Source of the DNA: Solimonas marina
Lineage (GTDB): Bacteria > Pseudomonadota > Gammaproteobacteria > Nevskiales > Nevskiaceae
Length of the DNA: 64,000 nt
Reading direction: 5' to 3'
Assembly: GCF_012241385.1 (NCBI RefSeq)
Contig: NZ_JAAVXB010000009.1
Span: 160,313 to 224,312, forward strand
Part shown: positions 15,641-24,715 of the stretch, piece after piece
Position numbering within the stretch: position 1 is the stretch's first letter
Layout of the letters: every line of letters starts with the position of its first letter
Notes under the pieces: generated by a model
Seen by the model: the letters and a program-made list of their open reading frames with translations, nothing else
Databases searched by the model: none
What the model was told of the DNA's origin: nothing
Made by a program: the position numbers and the translations under genes

Positions 15641-16784
15641 AGGCGTGGTTGGCGGCCGGCACGCCGCAATAGATCGCCGCCTGCATCAGCAGCTCCTTGA
15701 TCTCGTCGCGGGTCACGCCGTTGTGGCGCGCGGCGTTCAGATGCAGCTTCAGCTCGCCGTCGCGACCGAGCGCGATCAGCATCGCGATCGTCAGCAGCGA
15801 GCGGGTGTGACCCGGCAGGCCGGCGCGCGTCCAGATCTCGCCCCAGGCGTTGCGCGTGATGGCGTCCTGGAATTCGGCATTGAACGGTGTGACGTTCTGC
15901 AGCGAGCGGTCGACATGCGCACTGCCCAGCGTTTCGCGGCGGCGCGCCAGGCCGATCGCATAGCGCGCGTCCTCGTGCAGATGCTGGACCACGTCGACGC
16001 CGAGGAAGCGCAGCACGGCGGCATCGAAGGCCGCCTGCGACTCGATGTTCGACAGGTGCGCGCCGGAGATTTCGGCGACGCGGCCGTCGGCAACGCCAGC
16101 GGCGATGAAGCGTGCGTCGGCGACCGTCGTCACCTGATCGCCACGGCCGCCGACGACCAGGGTCGGTACCGTGATCGCCGCGAGTGCGCCGCGAAAGTCG
16201 GCATCGCGGACCGCCGCGCAGCCGCCGCAATAGCCGGGCGTCGTGAGCGATAGCAACTGGCGGTGTACGGCGTCGACCGCGGCCGGGTCGCGGTCGACGA
16301 ATTCCGCCGTGAACCAGCGCCCGATCGAGGCGGCGGCGACATCGGTCATGCCCTTGGCGCGGACCTGGGCGATGCGCGCGTTCCAGCCGTCGGCCTGTCC
16401 GATCTTGGCCGCGGTGTTGCAGACGATCAGGCGCTGCAGACGCGCCGCGGCGTGGAGGCCCAGCCACTGGCCGGTCAGGCCGCCGATCGACAGGCCGCAG
16501 AAGTGCACGCGTTGCAGGCCCAGTGCGTCGAGCAGACCGACGACGTCGCGGCCGAGCGTCTCGATGCTGTAGTCGCCGTCCGGTGCATCGGAATCGCCAT
16601 GGCCGCGCATGTCGTAGCGCAATACGCGGAAATGTTCGGTGAACGCCGCGATCTGCGGATCCCACATCGCCAGCGTGGTGCCGAGCGAGTTGGACAGCAC
16701 CAGCACCGGTGCGTCGGCGGCGCCGTCGCGGCGCTCGTCGAAGCGGTAATGCAGGCGGATACCGTTGGCTTGAACGTGAGGCAT
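15585..16784 (-). CDS. pcaL: PcaD-PcaC fusion: 3-oxoadipate enol-lactonase / 4-carboxymuconolactone decarboxylase
   Basis: A 399-residue bifunctional enzyme. Residues 1 to about 262 form an alpha/beta hydrolase (nucleophile Ser99 in FCGLSIGG, Asp in GGRGDQ, His in SGAHLSN) that opens 3-oxoadipate enol-lactone to 3-oxoadipate. Residues from about 270 on are the CMD-type decarboxylase (ETLGSAHVDRSL, RSLLTIAML, HLNAARHNGVTRDEI) that decarboxylates 4-carboxymuconolactone one step earlier. Fused PcaL proteins are known in other bacteria. The ATG at 16784 shares one base with the stop of pcaB (TAATG), so the two are translationally coupled. The much longer upstream open frame is antisense noise within pcaB. 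Confidence 0.94.
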   Translation of the reverse strand: MPHVQANGIRLHYRFDERRDGAADAPVLVLSNSLGTTLAMWDPQIAAFTEHFRVLRYDMRGHGDSDAPDGDYSIETLGRDVVGLLDALGLQRVHFCGLSIGGLTGQWLGLHAAARLQRLIVCNTAAKIGQADGWNARIAQVRAKGMTDVAAASIGRWFTAEFVDRDPAAVDAVHRQLLSLTTPGYCGGCAAVRDADFRGALAAITVPTLVVGGRGDQVTTVADARFIAAGVADGRVAEISGAHLSNIESQAAFDAAVLRFLGVDVVQHLHEDARYAIGLARRRETLGSAHVDRSLQNVTPFNAEFQDAITRNAWGEIWTRAGLPGHTRSLLTIAMLIALGRDGELKLHLNAARHNGVTRDEIKELLMQAAIYCGVPAANHAFSLAAEIFAQQDREATQA

Positions 16785-18145
16785 TACGAATGTCCGGAGG
16801 CAGGGACGTCGGCGAGCACGCGGTCGATGAACGCGTCGTTGTCGCCCAGCGTCGTCAGGGGATCGAACAGGGCGGCGAGCGCCGCGTCGTCCAGCAGCGC
16901 TGCGACCTGCGGGTCGTCGCCGAGCACCGCGCGTAGCGGTCGCTGTTCGGCGAGCACGCGCTTCGAAGCCTGTTCGACCAGGTGATGGGCAGTCGATTTG
17001 CCGAGCGCTTCGGCCAGTTTCATCGACGCGCGTTCGGCGAACAGCAGGCCGTGTGTGGCGTCGAGGTTGCGACGCATGCGCGCGGTGTCGACATCGAGGC
17101 CGGCGAGCACGTCCTGCATCGCGGCAAGGCTGCCGCCGGTCAAGCCGATCAGTTCGGGCAGGGTCTCCCATTCGGCCGGCCAGTTGCCGAGGCCGCGCTC
17201 GTGTTCCTGCGCCATCGCGCTGTACAGCGTCGCGACCAGATGCGGAGTGCGGATCGCGGCGGCCAGCGCGACGGCGCAGCCGACCGGATTGCGCTTGTGC
17301 GGCATCGCCGATGAGCCGCCACGGCCGGCGCCGGCCGGTTCGAAGACCTCGGCGACCTCGGTCTGCATCATCAGCGACAGATCGCGGGCGATCTTGCCCA
17401 GCGTGCCGGCCAGCAGGCCGAACCAGGCGCCGACCTCGACGATGCGGTCGCGCTGCGTATGCCAGGGCAGGGCGGCTGCGCCGAGTTGCAGCTCGGCAGC
17501 GAGTGCACGACTCACGGCGTCGGCGTGCTCGCCGAGTGATGCCAGGGTGCCGGCGGCGCCGCCGAATTGCAGGACCAGCACGCGCGGCCGCAGTTCGTGC
17601 AGACGCGCGCGATGGCGCAGCAAGGCGTCGAGCCAGCCGGCGGTCTTCAGGCCGAAGGTGGTCGGCACCGCCTGCTGCAGCCAGGTGCGGCCGGCCATGA
17701 CGCTGCGACGATGCGTGCGCGTCAGCGCCGCTAGGGTCTCGATCATTCGCGCCAGCGCGGCATCGACGTGATCGAAGACGTCACGCAATTGCAGGACCAG
17801 CCCGGTGTCGATCACGTCCTGACTGGTCGCGCCCCAGTGCACCCAACGGGCGGCATCGGCGTCGTGCGCCTTGACCTCGGCGGTCAGCGCCTTGATCAGC
17901 GGAATGGCGAGGTTGCCGGCCAGCCGTGCGGCATCGCCGAGTGCCGCGACATCGTAATGACGGGCGTCGCAGGCGGCTGCGATCGGAGCCAGCGCCGATG
18001 TCGGCACCAGGCCGCAGCGCGACTGCGCGCGCGCCAGCGCCGCCTCGAACGCGAGCATCGCGTCGAGCCGCCGCGCGTCGCCCAGCAGCGCACGCGTCGC
18101 GTTGTCGACGAAGGTCCGGCCCAACAGCGAATCGTGGATGGACAT
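16784..18145 (-). CDS. pcaB: 3-carboxy-cis,cis-muconate cycloisomerase
   Basis: A 453-residue member of the fumarase/aspartase superfamily that lactonises 3-carboxy-cis,cis-muconate to 4-carboxymuconolactone, the step after protocatechuate ring cleavage. Superfamily landmarks are WVHWGATSQDVIDTGL and the signature loop GSSAMPHKRNPVGC. Length is normal for bacterial PcaB. It lies 26 bases after pcaG and overlaps the PcaD-PcaC fusion by one base. Placement in the pcaIJFHGB(DC) operon makes the assignment secure. Confidence 0.96.
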   Translation of the reverse strand: MSIHDSLLGRTFVDNATRALLGDARRLDAMLAFEAALARAQSRCGLVPTSALAPIAAACDARHYDVAALGDAARLAGNLAIPLIKALTAEVKAHDADAARWVHWGATSQDVIDTGLVLQLRDVFDHVDAALARMIETLAALTRTHRRSVMAGRTWLQQAVPTTFGLKTAGWLDALLRHRARLHELRPRVLVLQFGGAAGTLASLGEHADAVSRALAAELQLGAAALPWHTQRDRIVEVGAWFGLLAGTLGKIARDLSLMMQTEVAEVFEPAGAGRGGSSAMPHKRNPVGCAVALAAAIRTPHLVATLYSAMAQEHERGLGNWPAEWETLPELIGLTGGSLAAMQDVLAGLDVDTARMRRNLDATHGLLFAERASMKLAEALGKSTAHHLVEQASKRVLAEQRPLRAVLGDDPQVAALLDDAALAALFDPLTTLGDNDAFIDRVLADVPASGHS

Positions 18146-18171
18146 GCGGCGATTATCGCGCGTCGCGGCGT

Positions 18172-18699
18172 TTAGTAGCTGAAGAACACCGTTTCGTCGG
18201 CACCCTGCATGTGCAGGTCCCAGACGTAGCTGCCGTCCGTCGACGGCTTGGCGATCAGCGTCGCGCGCCGCGTGACGGGAACGAGCGCGAGGATCGGGTC
18301 TTCGCCGTTGGCCGCTTCGTCGTCGAAATAAACGCGCGTCGGGGCGTGCTTGAGCAGGCCGCGCATGAAGACGTTGACGACCAGATGCGGCGCTTGCAGC
18401 GTGCCGTTCGGTCCGGCGACGCGGCCGGGCTTGACGGTACGAAGTGTGAAGTTTCCGTCGGCGTCGAGCGGCACGCGCAGGAAGCCGGCGTCGCTGGCGT
18501 CGGCGTAGTGGCCGTTGGCGTCGGCCTGCCAGAACTCGAGGACGCCGTCGGTCACCGGCGTGCCCTTGCCGTCGAACACGCGGCCGTGGATGGTCACCGC
18601 GCCGGCCTGATCGCCGGCGTTGTCCGTGTGCACGCCGTTCTGGAAGCCGATGATGAAATACGGGCCGACGGTTTGCGAGGCGGTTTGCTGAAAGCTCAT
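18172..18699 (-). CDS. pcaG: Protocatechuate 3,4-dioxygenase alpha subunit
   Basis: A 175-residue intradiol dioxygenase alpha chain. It begins with TASQTVGPYF and contains ITIHGRVFDGKGTPV-type and VLEFWQADANGHY motifs. The iron ligands belong to the beta chain, and as expected the alpha chain lacks the Tyr/His set. Together with PcaH it cleaves protocatechuate to 3-carboxy-cis,cis-muconate. It starts one base after the pcaH stop, giving near-overlap and stoichiometric translation. Length is slightly short of the 200-residue norm but no motif is missing. Confidence 0.95.
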   Translation of the reverse strand: MSFQQTASQTVGPYFIIGFQNGVHTDNAGDQAGAVTIHGRVFDGKGTPVTDGVLEFWQADANGHYADASDAGFLRVPLDADGNFTLRTVKPGRVAGPNGTLQAPHLVVNVFMRGLLKHAPTRVYFDDEAANGEDPILALVPVTRRATLIAKPSTDGSYVWDLHMQGADETVFFSY

Positions 18700-18700
18700 T

Positions 18701-19408
18701 TCACTGCTCCCAAGGCGTTTCGAGGCGACCGCGCAGGACGACGTCGAAGCGGTATGCGAGGGCGTACTCGGAGACGCAGTTTTCCCAGTCCAGCGATGAG
18801 ACCAGGCGCATGCGTGCGGCTTCGTCGGCGGTCGCGCGGAAGATCGGATCGACGTCGAGCATCGGGTCGCCCGGGAAATACATCTGCGTGACCAGGCGCT
18901 GCGCCATGGCGTCGCCGAACACCGAGAAATGAATATGCGCCGGGCGCCAGGCGTTGTAGTGATTGCGCCACGGGTAGGCGCCGGGCTTGATGGTCTTGAA
19001 GCGGTAGCGGCCGTGCTCGTCGGTCATCACGCGACCTTCGCCGGAGAAATGCGGATCGAGCGGCGCATCGTGCTGATCGCGCTGATGCAGATAGCGGCCG
19101 GCGGCATTGGCCTGCCAGACTTCGACCAGGGTGTTGCGCACCGGTCTGCCGTTTTCGTCGAGTACGCGACCGGAGACGATGATGCGCTCGCCCTGCGGCG
19201 CGCCGCCGTTGCCGACGGTCATGTCGTCTTCGGCCTCGCCGAGGATGTCGCGCGAGAAGCGCGGGCCGGTCACTTCCGACAGCGTGCTCGGCATGGCGAT
19301 CGGCGTCTGCGTCGGGCCGCGCAGCACGGTCGACGCATACGGCTCGAAGATGTAGTCGGGCTGCGTATTCCAGAACGGTTTGCGGTAGCCCCGAACTTCG
19401 TCAGACAT
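18701..19408 (-). CDS. pcaH: Protocatechuate 3,4-dioxygenase beta subunit
   Basis: A 235-residue catalytic beta chain. The four non-haem Fe(III) ligands are all present: Tyr106 (AAGRYLHQ), Tyr145 (PGAYPWRN), His158 and His160 (PAHIHFSVFG). Each is offset by two from the Pseudomonas enzyme. The ATG at 19408 follows GAGGAGAAG. An open frame runs 33 codons further upstream but has no start support. It lies downstream of pcaF (51-base gap) and upstream of pcaG (1 base). The intradiol ring-cleavage step commits protocatechuate to the beta-ketoadipate pathway. Confidence 0.97.
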   Translation of the reverse strand: MSDEVRGYRKPFWNTQPDYIFEPYASTVLRGPTQTPIAMPSTLSEVTGPRFSRDILGEAEDDMTVGNGGAPQGERIIVSGRVLDENGRPVRNTLVEVWQANAAGRYLHQRDQHDAPLDPHFSGEGRVMTDEHGRYRFKTIKPGAYPWRNHYNAWRPAHIHFSVFGDAMAQRLVTQMYFPGDPMLDVDPIFRATADEAARMRLVSSLDWENCVSEYALAYRFDVVLRGRLETPWEQ

Positions 19409-19458
19409 GCGCTTCTCCTCGGTGAAACAGGCCGCGCGCGATGGCGCGGCGTGATGAT

Positions 19459-20667
<1,209 letters not shown>

Positions 20668-20684
20668 GAAAGTCTCCTTGCGGC

Positions 20685-21335
20685 TCAGGCGCTGACCGTC
20701 GCGTCGTTGAGCGACAGGCCGGTGAGCGTGCGCAGCTCGTCGATCGACAGGCCGTCGACCATTTCGATCACGCTGGCGCCGTTCGCGCCCAGGTCGAAGA
20801 CCGCGAGATCGGTGTAGACGCGCGACACGCAGCGCAGGCCGGTCAGCGGATAGCTGCATTCGGCGACCAGCTTGCTGTCGCCGCCCTTGGTCAGCAGGTC
20901 CATCATCACGAAAACTTGCTTGGCGCCGATTGCCAGGTCCATGGCACCACCGACGGCGGGGATCGCATCGGGCGCGCCGGTATGCCAATTGGCCAAATCA
21001 CCGTGCTGAGAAACCTGAAACGCGCCGAGCACGCAGATGTCGAGGTGGCCGCCGCGCATCATCGCGAACGAATCGGCGTGGTGGAAATAGCAGCCGCCGG
21101 TCAGCAGCGTCACCGGCTGCTTGCCGGCGTTGATCAAGTCCGGATCTTCCTCGCCCTTGGCCGGGGCCGGGCCCATGCCGAGCAGACCGTTTTCGCTCTG
21201 CAGGAAGATTTCCTTGTCGGCCGGCAGAAAGTTGGCGACCTTGGTCGGCAGGCCGATGCCGAGATTGACGTAGGCGCCTTCAGGAATGTCGAGCGCGACG
21301 CGGGCCGCCATTTGGTCGCGGGTAAGCTTGTTCAT
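20685..21335 (-). CDS. pcaJ: 3-oxoadipate CoA-transferase subunit B
   Basis: A 216-residue beta subunit of the succinyl-CoA:3-oxoadipate CoA-transferase. It carries the catalytic Glu48 in the class-defining [10 protein letters not shown] motif, with [12 protein letters not shown] before it and [12 protein letters not shown] after it. ATG 21335 follows GGAG. It starts ten bases after pcaI and pairs with it to form the active enzyme that activates 3-oxoadipate before thiolysis. Confidence 0.96.
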   Translation of the reverse strand: MNKLTRDQMAARVALDIPEGAYVNLGIGLPTKVANFLPADKEIFLQSENGLLGMGPAPAKGEEDPDLINAGKQPVTLLTGGCYFHHADSFAMMRGGHLDICVLGAFQVSQHGDLANWHTGAPDAIPAVGGAMDLAIGAKQVFVMMDLLTKGGDSKLVAECSYPLTGLRCVSRVYTDLAVFDLGANGASVIEMVDGLSIDELRTLTGLSLNDATVSA

Positions 21336-21345
21336 CGCGGGCTCC

Positions 21346-22029
21346 TCAGGCGGCGGCGCGCACGGCATTGCCGATGGCGACCAGTCGCTGCACGAAAATA
21401 CCCGGCGTGACGACCCCTTCCGGATCGAGTGCGCCGAGCGGCACGATGTCGCTGACTTGTGCAATCGTGCACTTGGCGGCCATCGCCATGATCGGGCCGA
21501 AGTTGCGCGCGGTCTTGCGGTAGACCAGGTTGCCCCAGCGGTCGCCGTGCAGCGCCTTGATCAGCGCGAAGTCGGCGTGGATCGGGTATTCGAGGACGTA
21601 TTGACGGCCGTCGATTTCACGCGTCTCCTTGCCGTCGGCGAGCAGCGTGCCGTAGCCGGTTGGCGTGTAGATCGCGCCGAGCCCGGCGCCGGCGGCCTGG
21701 ATGCGCGCCGCGAGATTGCCCTGCGGCACCAGTTCCAGCTCGATCTCGCCGGCGTGATAGAGCGCGTCGAAATGGTAGGAGTCGCTCTGGCGCGGAAACG
21801 AGCAGACGATCTTGCGCACACGCTTGGCTTTCAGCAGCGCCGCCAGACCGGTGTCGCCGTTGCCGGCGTTGTTGTTGATGATCGTCAGATCCTTGGCGCC
21901 ATGCGCGATCAGCGCATCGATCAGCTGATCGGGCATGCCGGCGGTACCGAAGCCGCCGATCATGACGCGCGCGCCGTCGAAGATGTCGGCGACCGCGGCT
22001 TCCGCCGACGCGACGCTCTTGTCGATCAC
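21346..22029 (-). CDS. pcaI: 3-oxoadipate CoA-transferase subunit A
   Basis: A 227-residue alpha subunit with the glycine-rich CoA site MIGGFGTAGMPDQLIDAL, followed by LTIINNNAGNG and a C-terminal TPGIFVQRLV. It is the first enzyme gene of the leftward pca operon. The start is a GTG at 22029 with GGAGG seven bases upstream. The GTG overlaps the stop of a 23-codon leader frame in a GTGA arrangement. A PcaR-like box lies in the divergent promoter region shared with pcaR. Confidence 0.95.
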   Translation of the reverse strand: MIDKSVASAEAAVADIFDGARVMIGGFGTAGMPDQLIDALIAHGAKDLTIINNNAGNGDTGLAALLKAKRVRKIVCSFPRQSDSYHFDALYHAGEIELELVPQGNLAARIQAAGAGLGAIYTPTGYGTLLADGKETREIDGRQYVLEYPIHADFALIKALHGDRWGNLVYRKTARNFGPIMAMAAKCTIAQVSDIVPLGALDPEGVVTPGIFVQRLVAIGNAVRAAA

Positions 22030-22097
22030 GATGAGACCTCCGTTGCCATGGCCCGGCGGGCGGCAAACGCGAAATTCGAGAGTGGCATGATGATCAT
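22026..22097 (-). CDS. Candidate 23-residue leader peptide upstream of pcaI
   Basis: An ATG at 22097, preceded by GGAGGAG at good spacing, opens a 23-codon frame (MIIMPLSNFAFAARRAMATE and three more residues). Its TGA overlaps the GTG of pcaI as GTGA. The strong ribosome-binding site and exact coupling to the next start suggest it is translated and may feed ribosomes onto pcaI. The peptide matches no known family and could equally be just a translation-enhancing leader. A similar arrangement precedes pcaK. Confidence 0.4.
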   Translation of the reverse strand: MIIMPLSNFAFAARRAMATEVSS

Positions 22098-22191
22098 GCG
22101 GGGCTCCTCCGACGGCGTGAGAGGCCGTTCTGATGGTGGCCGCACGTTACGCCGCGTGTGCGCTATCCTCAAGATCGTTTATCGAATATCT

Positions 22192-22206
22192 GTGCGATAA
22201 TCGAAC
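22192..22206. promoter_or_regulatory. PcaR-like operator in the pcaI/pcaR divergent region
   Basis: GTGCGATAATCGAAC; its reverse complement, GTTCGATTATCGCAC, differs at one position from the 15-base PcaR box I recall for Pseudomonas putida (GTTCGATAATCGCAC). It lies 19-33 bases before the pcaR start. A related element, ATCGAATATCT, sits about 20 bases upstream as a direct repeat of ATCGAACATCT. Confidence 0.7.
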
Positions 22207-22224
22207 ATCTCGAGGAGATCAATC

Positions 22225-23070
22225 GTGCGACAAAAGCGAGCCGGCAAAGCCCCGGATGACGAAACCACGAGCAGCGCGGCGAGCGGCGAACAACGCATGC
22301 CGGTTGACGAAATCGATGCTTTCAGCGGCGATCCGAATTTCATGACCTCGCTGGCGCGCGGGCTCGCCGTCTTGCAGGCCTTCGACCTCAGGCAGCGCTC
22401 GCTGACGGTGTCGCAGGTCAGCCAGGCCACCGGCATTCCCCGCGCCGCGGCGCGGCGCTGTCTCTACACCCTGCTGCAGCTCGGCTACGTCGCCGAACAG
22501 CATGGCCATTTCAGCCTGCGCCCGAAAGTCTTGACGCTGGGCTTTGCGCACCTGTCGTCGCGACCGCTTGCGGCGGCAGCCCAGCCGCTGCTCGACCGCT
22601 GCCGCGATCGCCTGCACGAATCCTGCTCACTGGCGCTGCTCGACGGTGGCGAGGTCTATTACCAGGCGCGTGCGGAAACCACGCGCATCATGTCGATTGC
22701 GCTGTACGTGGGTACGCGGCTGCCGGCTTATTGCACATCGATGGGACGGGTACTGCTGGCAGCGCTGCCGGAGGACGAGCTCGACAAGTATCTGGCGCGG
22801 ACCACGCTGCACCCACGCACCGTGAAGACGGTGACGTCGGTGGCCAAGCTGCGCGAGATCCTGGTCGGTGTTCGTCGTCAGGGCTATGCGCTCGTCGATC
22901 AGGAACTGGAGGTCGGTCTGCGTTCGATCGCCGTGCCGGTCTTCGACCGCCACGGCCACGTCGTGGCGGCGCTCAATACCGGTACGCAGGCGGCGCGTAC
23001 GCCGTTGCGTGACCTGACCCAGCTCTTTCTCCCCGAATTGCGCGCGGCGGCGGCGGAGCTGCGGCAGTAA
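22225..23070 (+). CDS. pcaR: IclR-family regulator of the beta-ketoadipate pathway (PcaR)
   Basis: A 281-residue IclR-type regulator. After a polar N-terminus, the winged HTH covers about residues 38-95 (SLARGLAVLQAF, LTVSQVSQATGIPRAAARRCL, LGYV). The C-terminal effector domain has YVGTRLPAYCTSMGRVLLA and EVGLRSIAVPV, the usual signature of the PcaR/PcaU/PobR group. The start is a GTG at 22225 after GAGGAG. It is divergent from the pcaI operon and points to pcaK. PcaR in Pseudomonas activates pca genes in response to 3-oxoadipate; the same role is inferred here. Confidence 0.93.
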   Translation: MRQKRAGKAPDDETTSSAASGEQRMPVDEIDAFSGDPNFMTSLARGLAVLQAFDLRQRSLTVSQVSQATGIPRAAARRCLYTLLQLGYVAEQHGHFSLRPKVLTLGFAHLSSRPLAAAAQPLLDRCRDRLHESCSLALLDGGEVYYQARAETTRIMSIALYVGTRLPAYCTSMGRVLLAALPEDELDKYLARTTLHPRTVKTVTSVAKLREILVGVRRQGYALVDQELEVGLRSIAVPVFDRHGHVVAALNTGTQAARTPLRDLTQLFLPELRAAAAELRQ

Positions 23071-23105
23071 GGGCGCTCGCCGTTCGTCGGCTGGAACCAT
23101 GGATT

Positions 23106-23120
23106 GCGCGATAATCGCAC
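23106..23120. promoter_or_regulatory. PcaR-like operator upstream of pcaK
   Basis: GCGCGATAATCGCAC matches the recalled PcaR consensus at 13 of 15 positions and is itself a near-perfect palindrome. It lies 36 bases after pcaR and about 220 bases before pcaK, where the promoter of the pcaK-qui operon is expected. Confidence 0.65.
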
Positions 23121-23241
23121 GCTAAATCGATTAACGGACTTGTGCCGAATTACTCGCGCCGCCTAAGGTGCGGCCGTTGGTCATAGCGTTCATAAGCGGT
23201 CAACAGGCGCGATGAGTCGCGAACTGTGGAGGAGCGAAGTC

Positions 23242-23331
23242 ATGAGTCTTGTCGAGTGCGGCCCGATGCACGGCTGCCGATTTCCGATACCTGCGCGTGC
23301 GATGGATGAGCGCGCATCGAGGTCATCGTGA
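23242..23331 (+). CDS. Candidate 29-residue leader peptide upstream of pcaK
   Basis: An ATG at 23242 after GGAGGAG opens a 29-codon frame (MSLVECGPMHGCRFP onwards). It ends in a TGA that overlaps the GTG of pcaK as GTGA. The arrangement is the same as at pcaI: strong ribosome-binding site, short frame ending in Ser-Ser-stop, GTG start of the catabolic gene. No family is recognised. Translation is inferred, not shown. Confidence 0.4.
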   Translation: MSLVECGPMHGCRFPIPARAMDERASRSS

Positions 23332-24704
23332 GCGCCCGGACCGGCGCGCCGGCGTCGCTGGCGACGGCAGGCGACGGTTGCCGCATTCAGCCGGCTGACG
23401 TCGTCGACGTCCAGCAGTTCATCGACGGCAACCGCTTGGGCGCCATGCAGTGGCTGACGGTGGCGCTGTGCTTCCTGGTCGTCGCGCTCGATGGATTCGA
23501 CACCGCGATCATGGGCTTCGTCGCGCCGGCTCTCGCGGACGCCTGGCATGTGGCGCGTGCGGACCTGGCGCCGGTGCTCAGCGCGGCGCTGTTCGGTCTG
23601 GCGATCGGTGCGCTCTGCGCCGGCCCGCTGTCGGATCGTTACGGACGTCGCCGTGTGCTGCTGGTGTCGGTGCTGACCTTCGGTCTGTTCACGCTCGCAG
23701 CGGCCGCCGCTTCGTCGATGACGGGGCTGATCGCGTTTCGCTTCCTGACCGGACTGGGCCTGGGCGCGGCGATGCCGAACGCCATTACCCTGACGTCGGA
23801 GTACGGCCCCGCGCGGCGCCGTGCTTTCATCACGATGATCATGTTTGCCGGCTTTACGCTCGGCTCGGCCGCCGGCGGCTTTATCGCCGCGGCGATGATT
23901 CCGATGTTCGGTTGGCAGAGCATGCTGGCGCTGGGCGGCGTGCTGCCCCTGGGCCTGTTCGTGCTGCTGTGGCTGTGGCTGCCGGAGTCGCCGCGCTTTC
24001 TAGTGGTTCGGCAGCGGCCGGCCGCCGAGGTCGCGGCGCTGTTGCGGCGTATTGCGCCGCTGGCATTCACCGAGCGTACGCGCTTCGTGATCCCGGAAAA
24101 GGCCGATGTCAGCGGGCGCAGCTCGATCGCGGTGTTATTCGTCGACCGCCTGGCAAGCGGCACCGTGCTGCTCTGGCTCACGTATTTCATGGGCCTGGCG
24201 ATCATCTACATGCTCGGCAGCTGGCTGCCGACCTTGATCCGCGATGCTGGTTTCGACCTCGAGCAGGCGGCGGTCGTCACCGGTCTGTTCCAGCTCGGCG
24301 GCACGGTCGGTGCGATTCTGGTCGGCTGGCTGATGGATCGCATCAGCCCGTATCGCGTGATCGCGGCGGCCTACGCGTTCGGTGCCGTCTTCATCTTCGC
24401 GGTCGGCCGCGGTAGCGGCGACATCGTGCTGCTCGCTGGGTTTGTGCTTGGCGCCGGTTTCTGCATGAGCGGCGCGCAGTCGGCGATGTCGGCATTGGCT
24501 GCCGCGTTCTACCCGACGCGCGGCCGCGCGACCGGCGTCGCCTGGATGCTCGGCATCGGCCGCTTCGGCGCGATCGCCGGCGCGATGCTGGGCGGCGTGC
24601 TGCTACAGCTCGGCTGGCATTTCGCGTCGATCTTCGCGCTGTTGGCGGTGCCCGCGTTGATCGCGGCGGCGGCACTGCTCATCAAAGAAAAAATTTACCG
24701 TTAA
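23328..24704 (+). CDS. pcaK: Aromatic acid/H+ symporter (PcaK-type MFS transporter)
   Basis: A 458-residue, 12-helix MFS permease of the AAHS family. The first transmembrane segment carries the family pattern VALDGFDTAIMGF. The loop 2-3 motif is GPLSDRYGRRRVLL, with a related GWLMDRISPYR in the second half. PcaK imports protocatechuate and 4-hydroxybenzoate. Here it would bring in protocatechuate made in the periplasm by the qui enzymes. The start is GTG 23328 with GAGG eight bases upstream, overlapping a leader ORF stop. The next gene follows 11 bases later, making pcaK the head of the pcaK-qui operon. Confidence 0.92.
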   Translation: MSARTGAPASLATAGDGCRIQPADVVDVQQFIDGNRLGAMQWLTVALCFLVVALDGFDTAIMGFVAPALADAWHVARADLAPVLSAALFGLAIGALCAGPLSDRYGRRRVLLVSVLTFGLFTLAAAAASSMTGLIAFRFLTGLGLGAAMPNAITLTSEYGPARRRAFITMIMFAGFTLGSAAGGFIAAAMIPMFGWQSMLALGGVLPLGLFVLLWLWLPESPRFLVVRQRPAAEVAALLRRIAPLAFTERTRFVIPEKADVSGRSSIAVLFVDRLASGTVLLWLTYFMGLAIIYMLGSWLPTLIRDAGFDLEQAAVVTGLFQLGGTVGAILVGWLMDRISPYRVIAAAYAFGAVFIFAVGRGSGDIVLLAGFVLGAGFCMSGAQSAMSALAAAFYPTRGRATGVAWMLGIGRFGAIAGAMLGGVLLQLGWHFASIFALLAVPALIAAAALLIKEKIYR

Positions 24705-24715
24705 CGGAGGGGATC

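Noticed and set aside
16785..17171. N-terminal extension of the pcaD-pcaC reading frame
   Set aside because: Arg/Pro-rich and antisense-like within pcaB; the TAATG junction at 16784 gives a normal coupled start.
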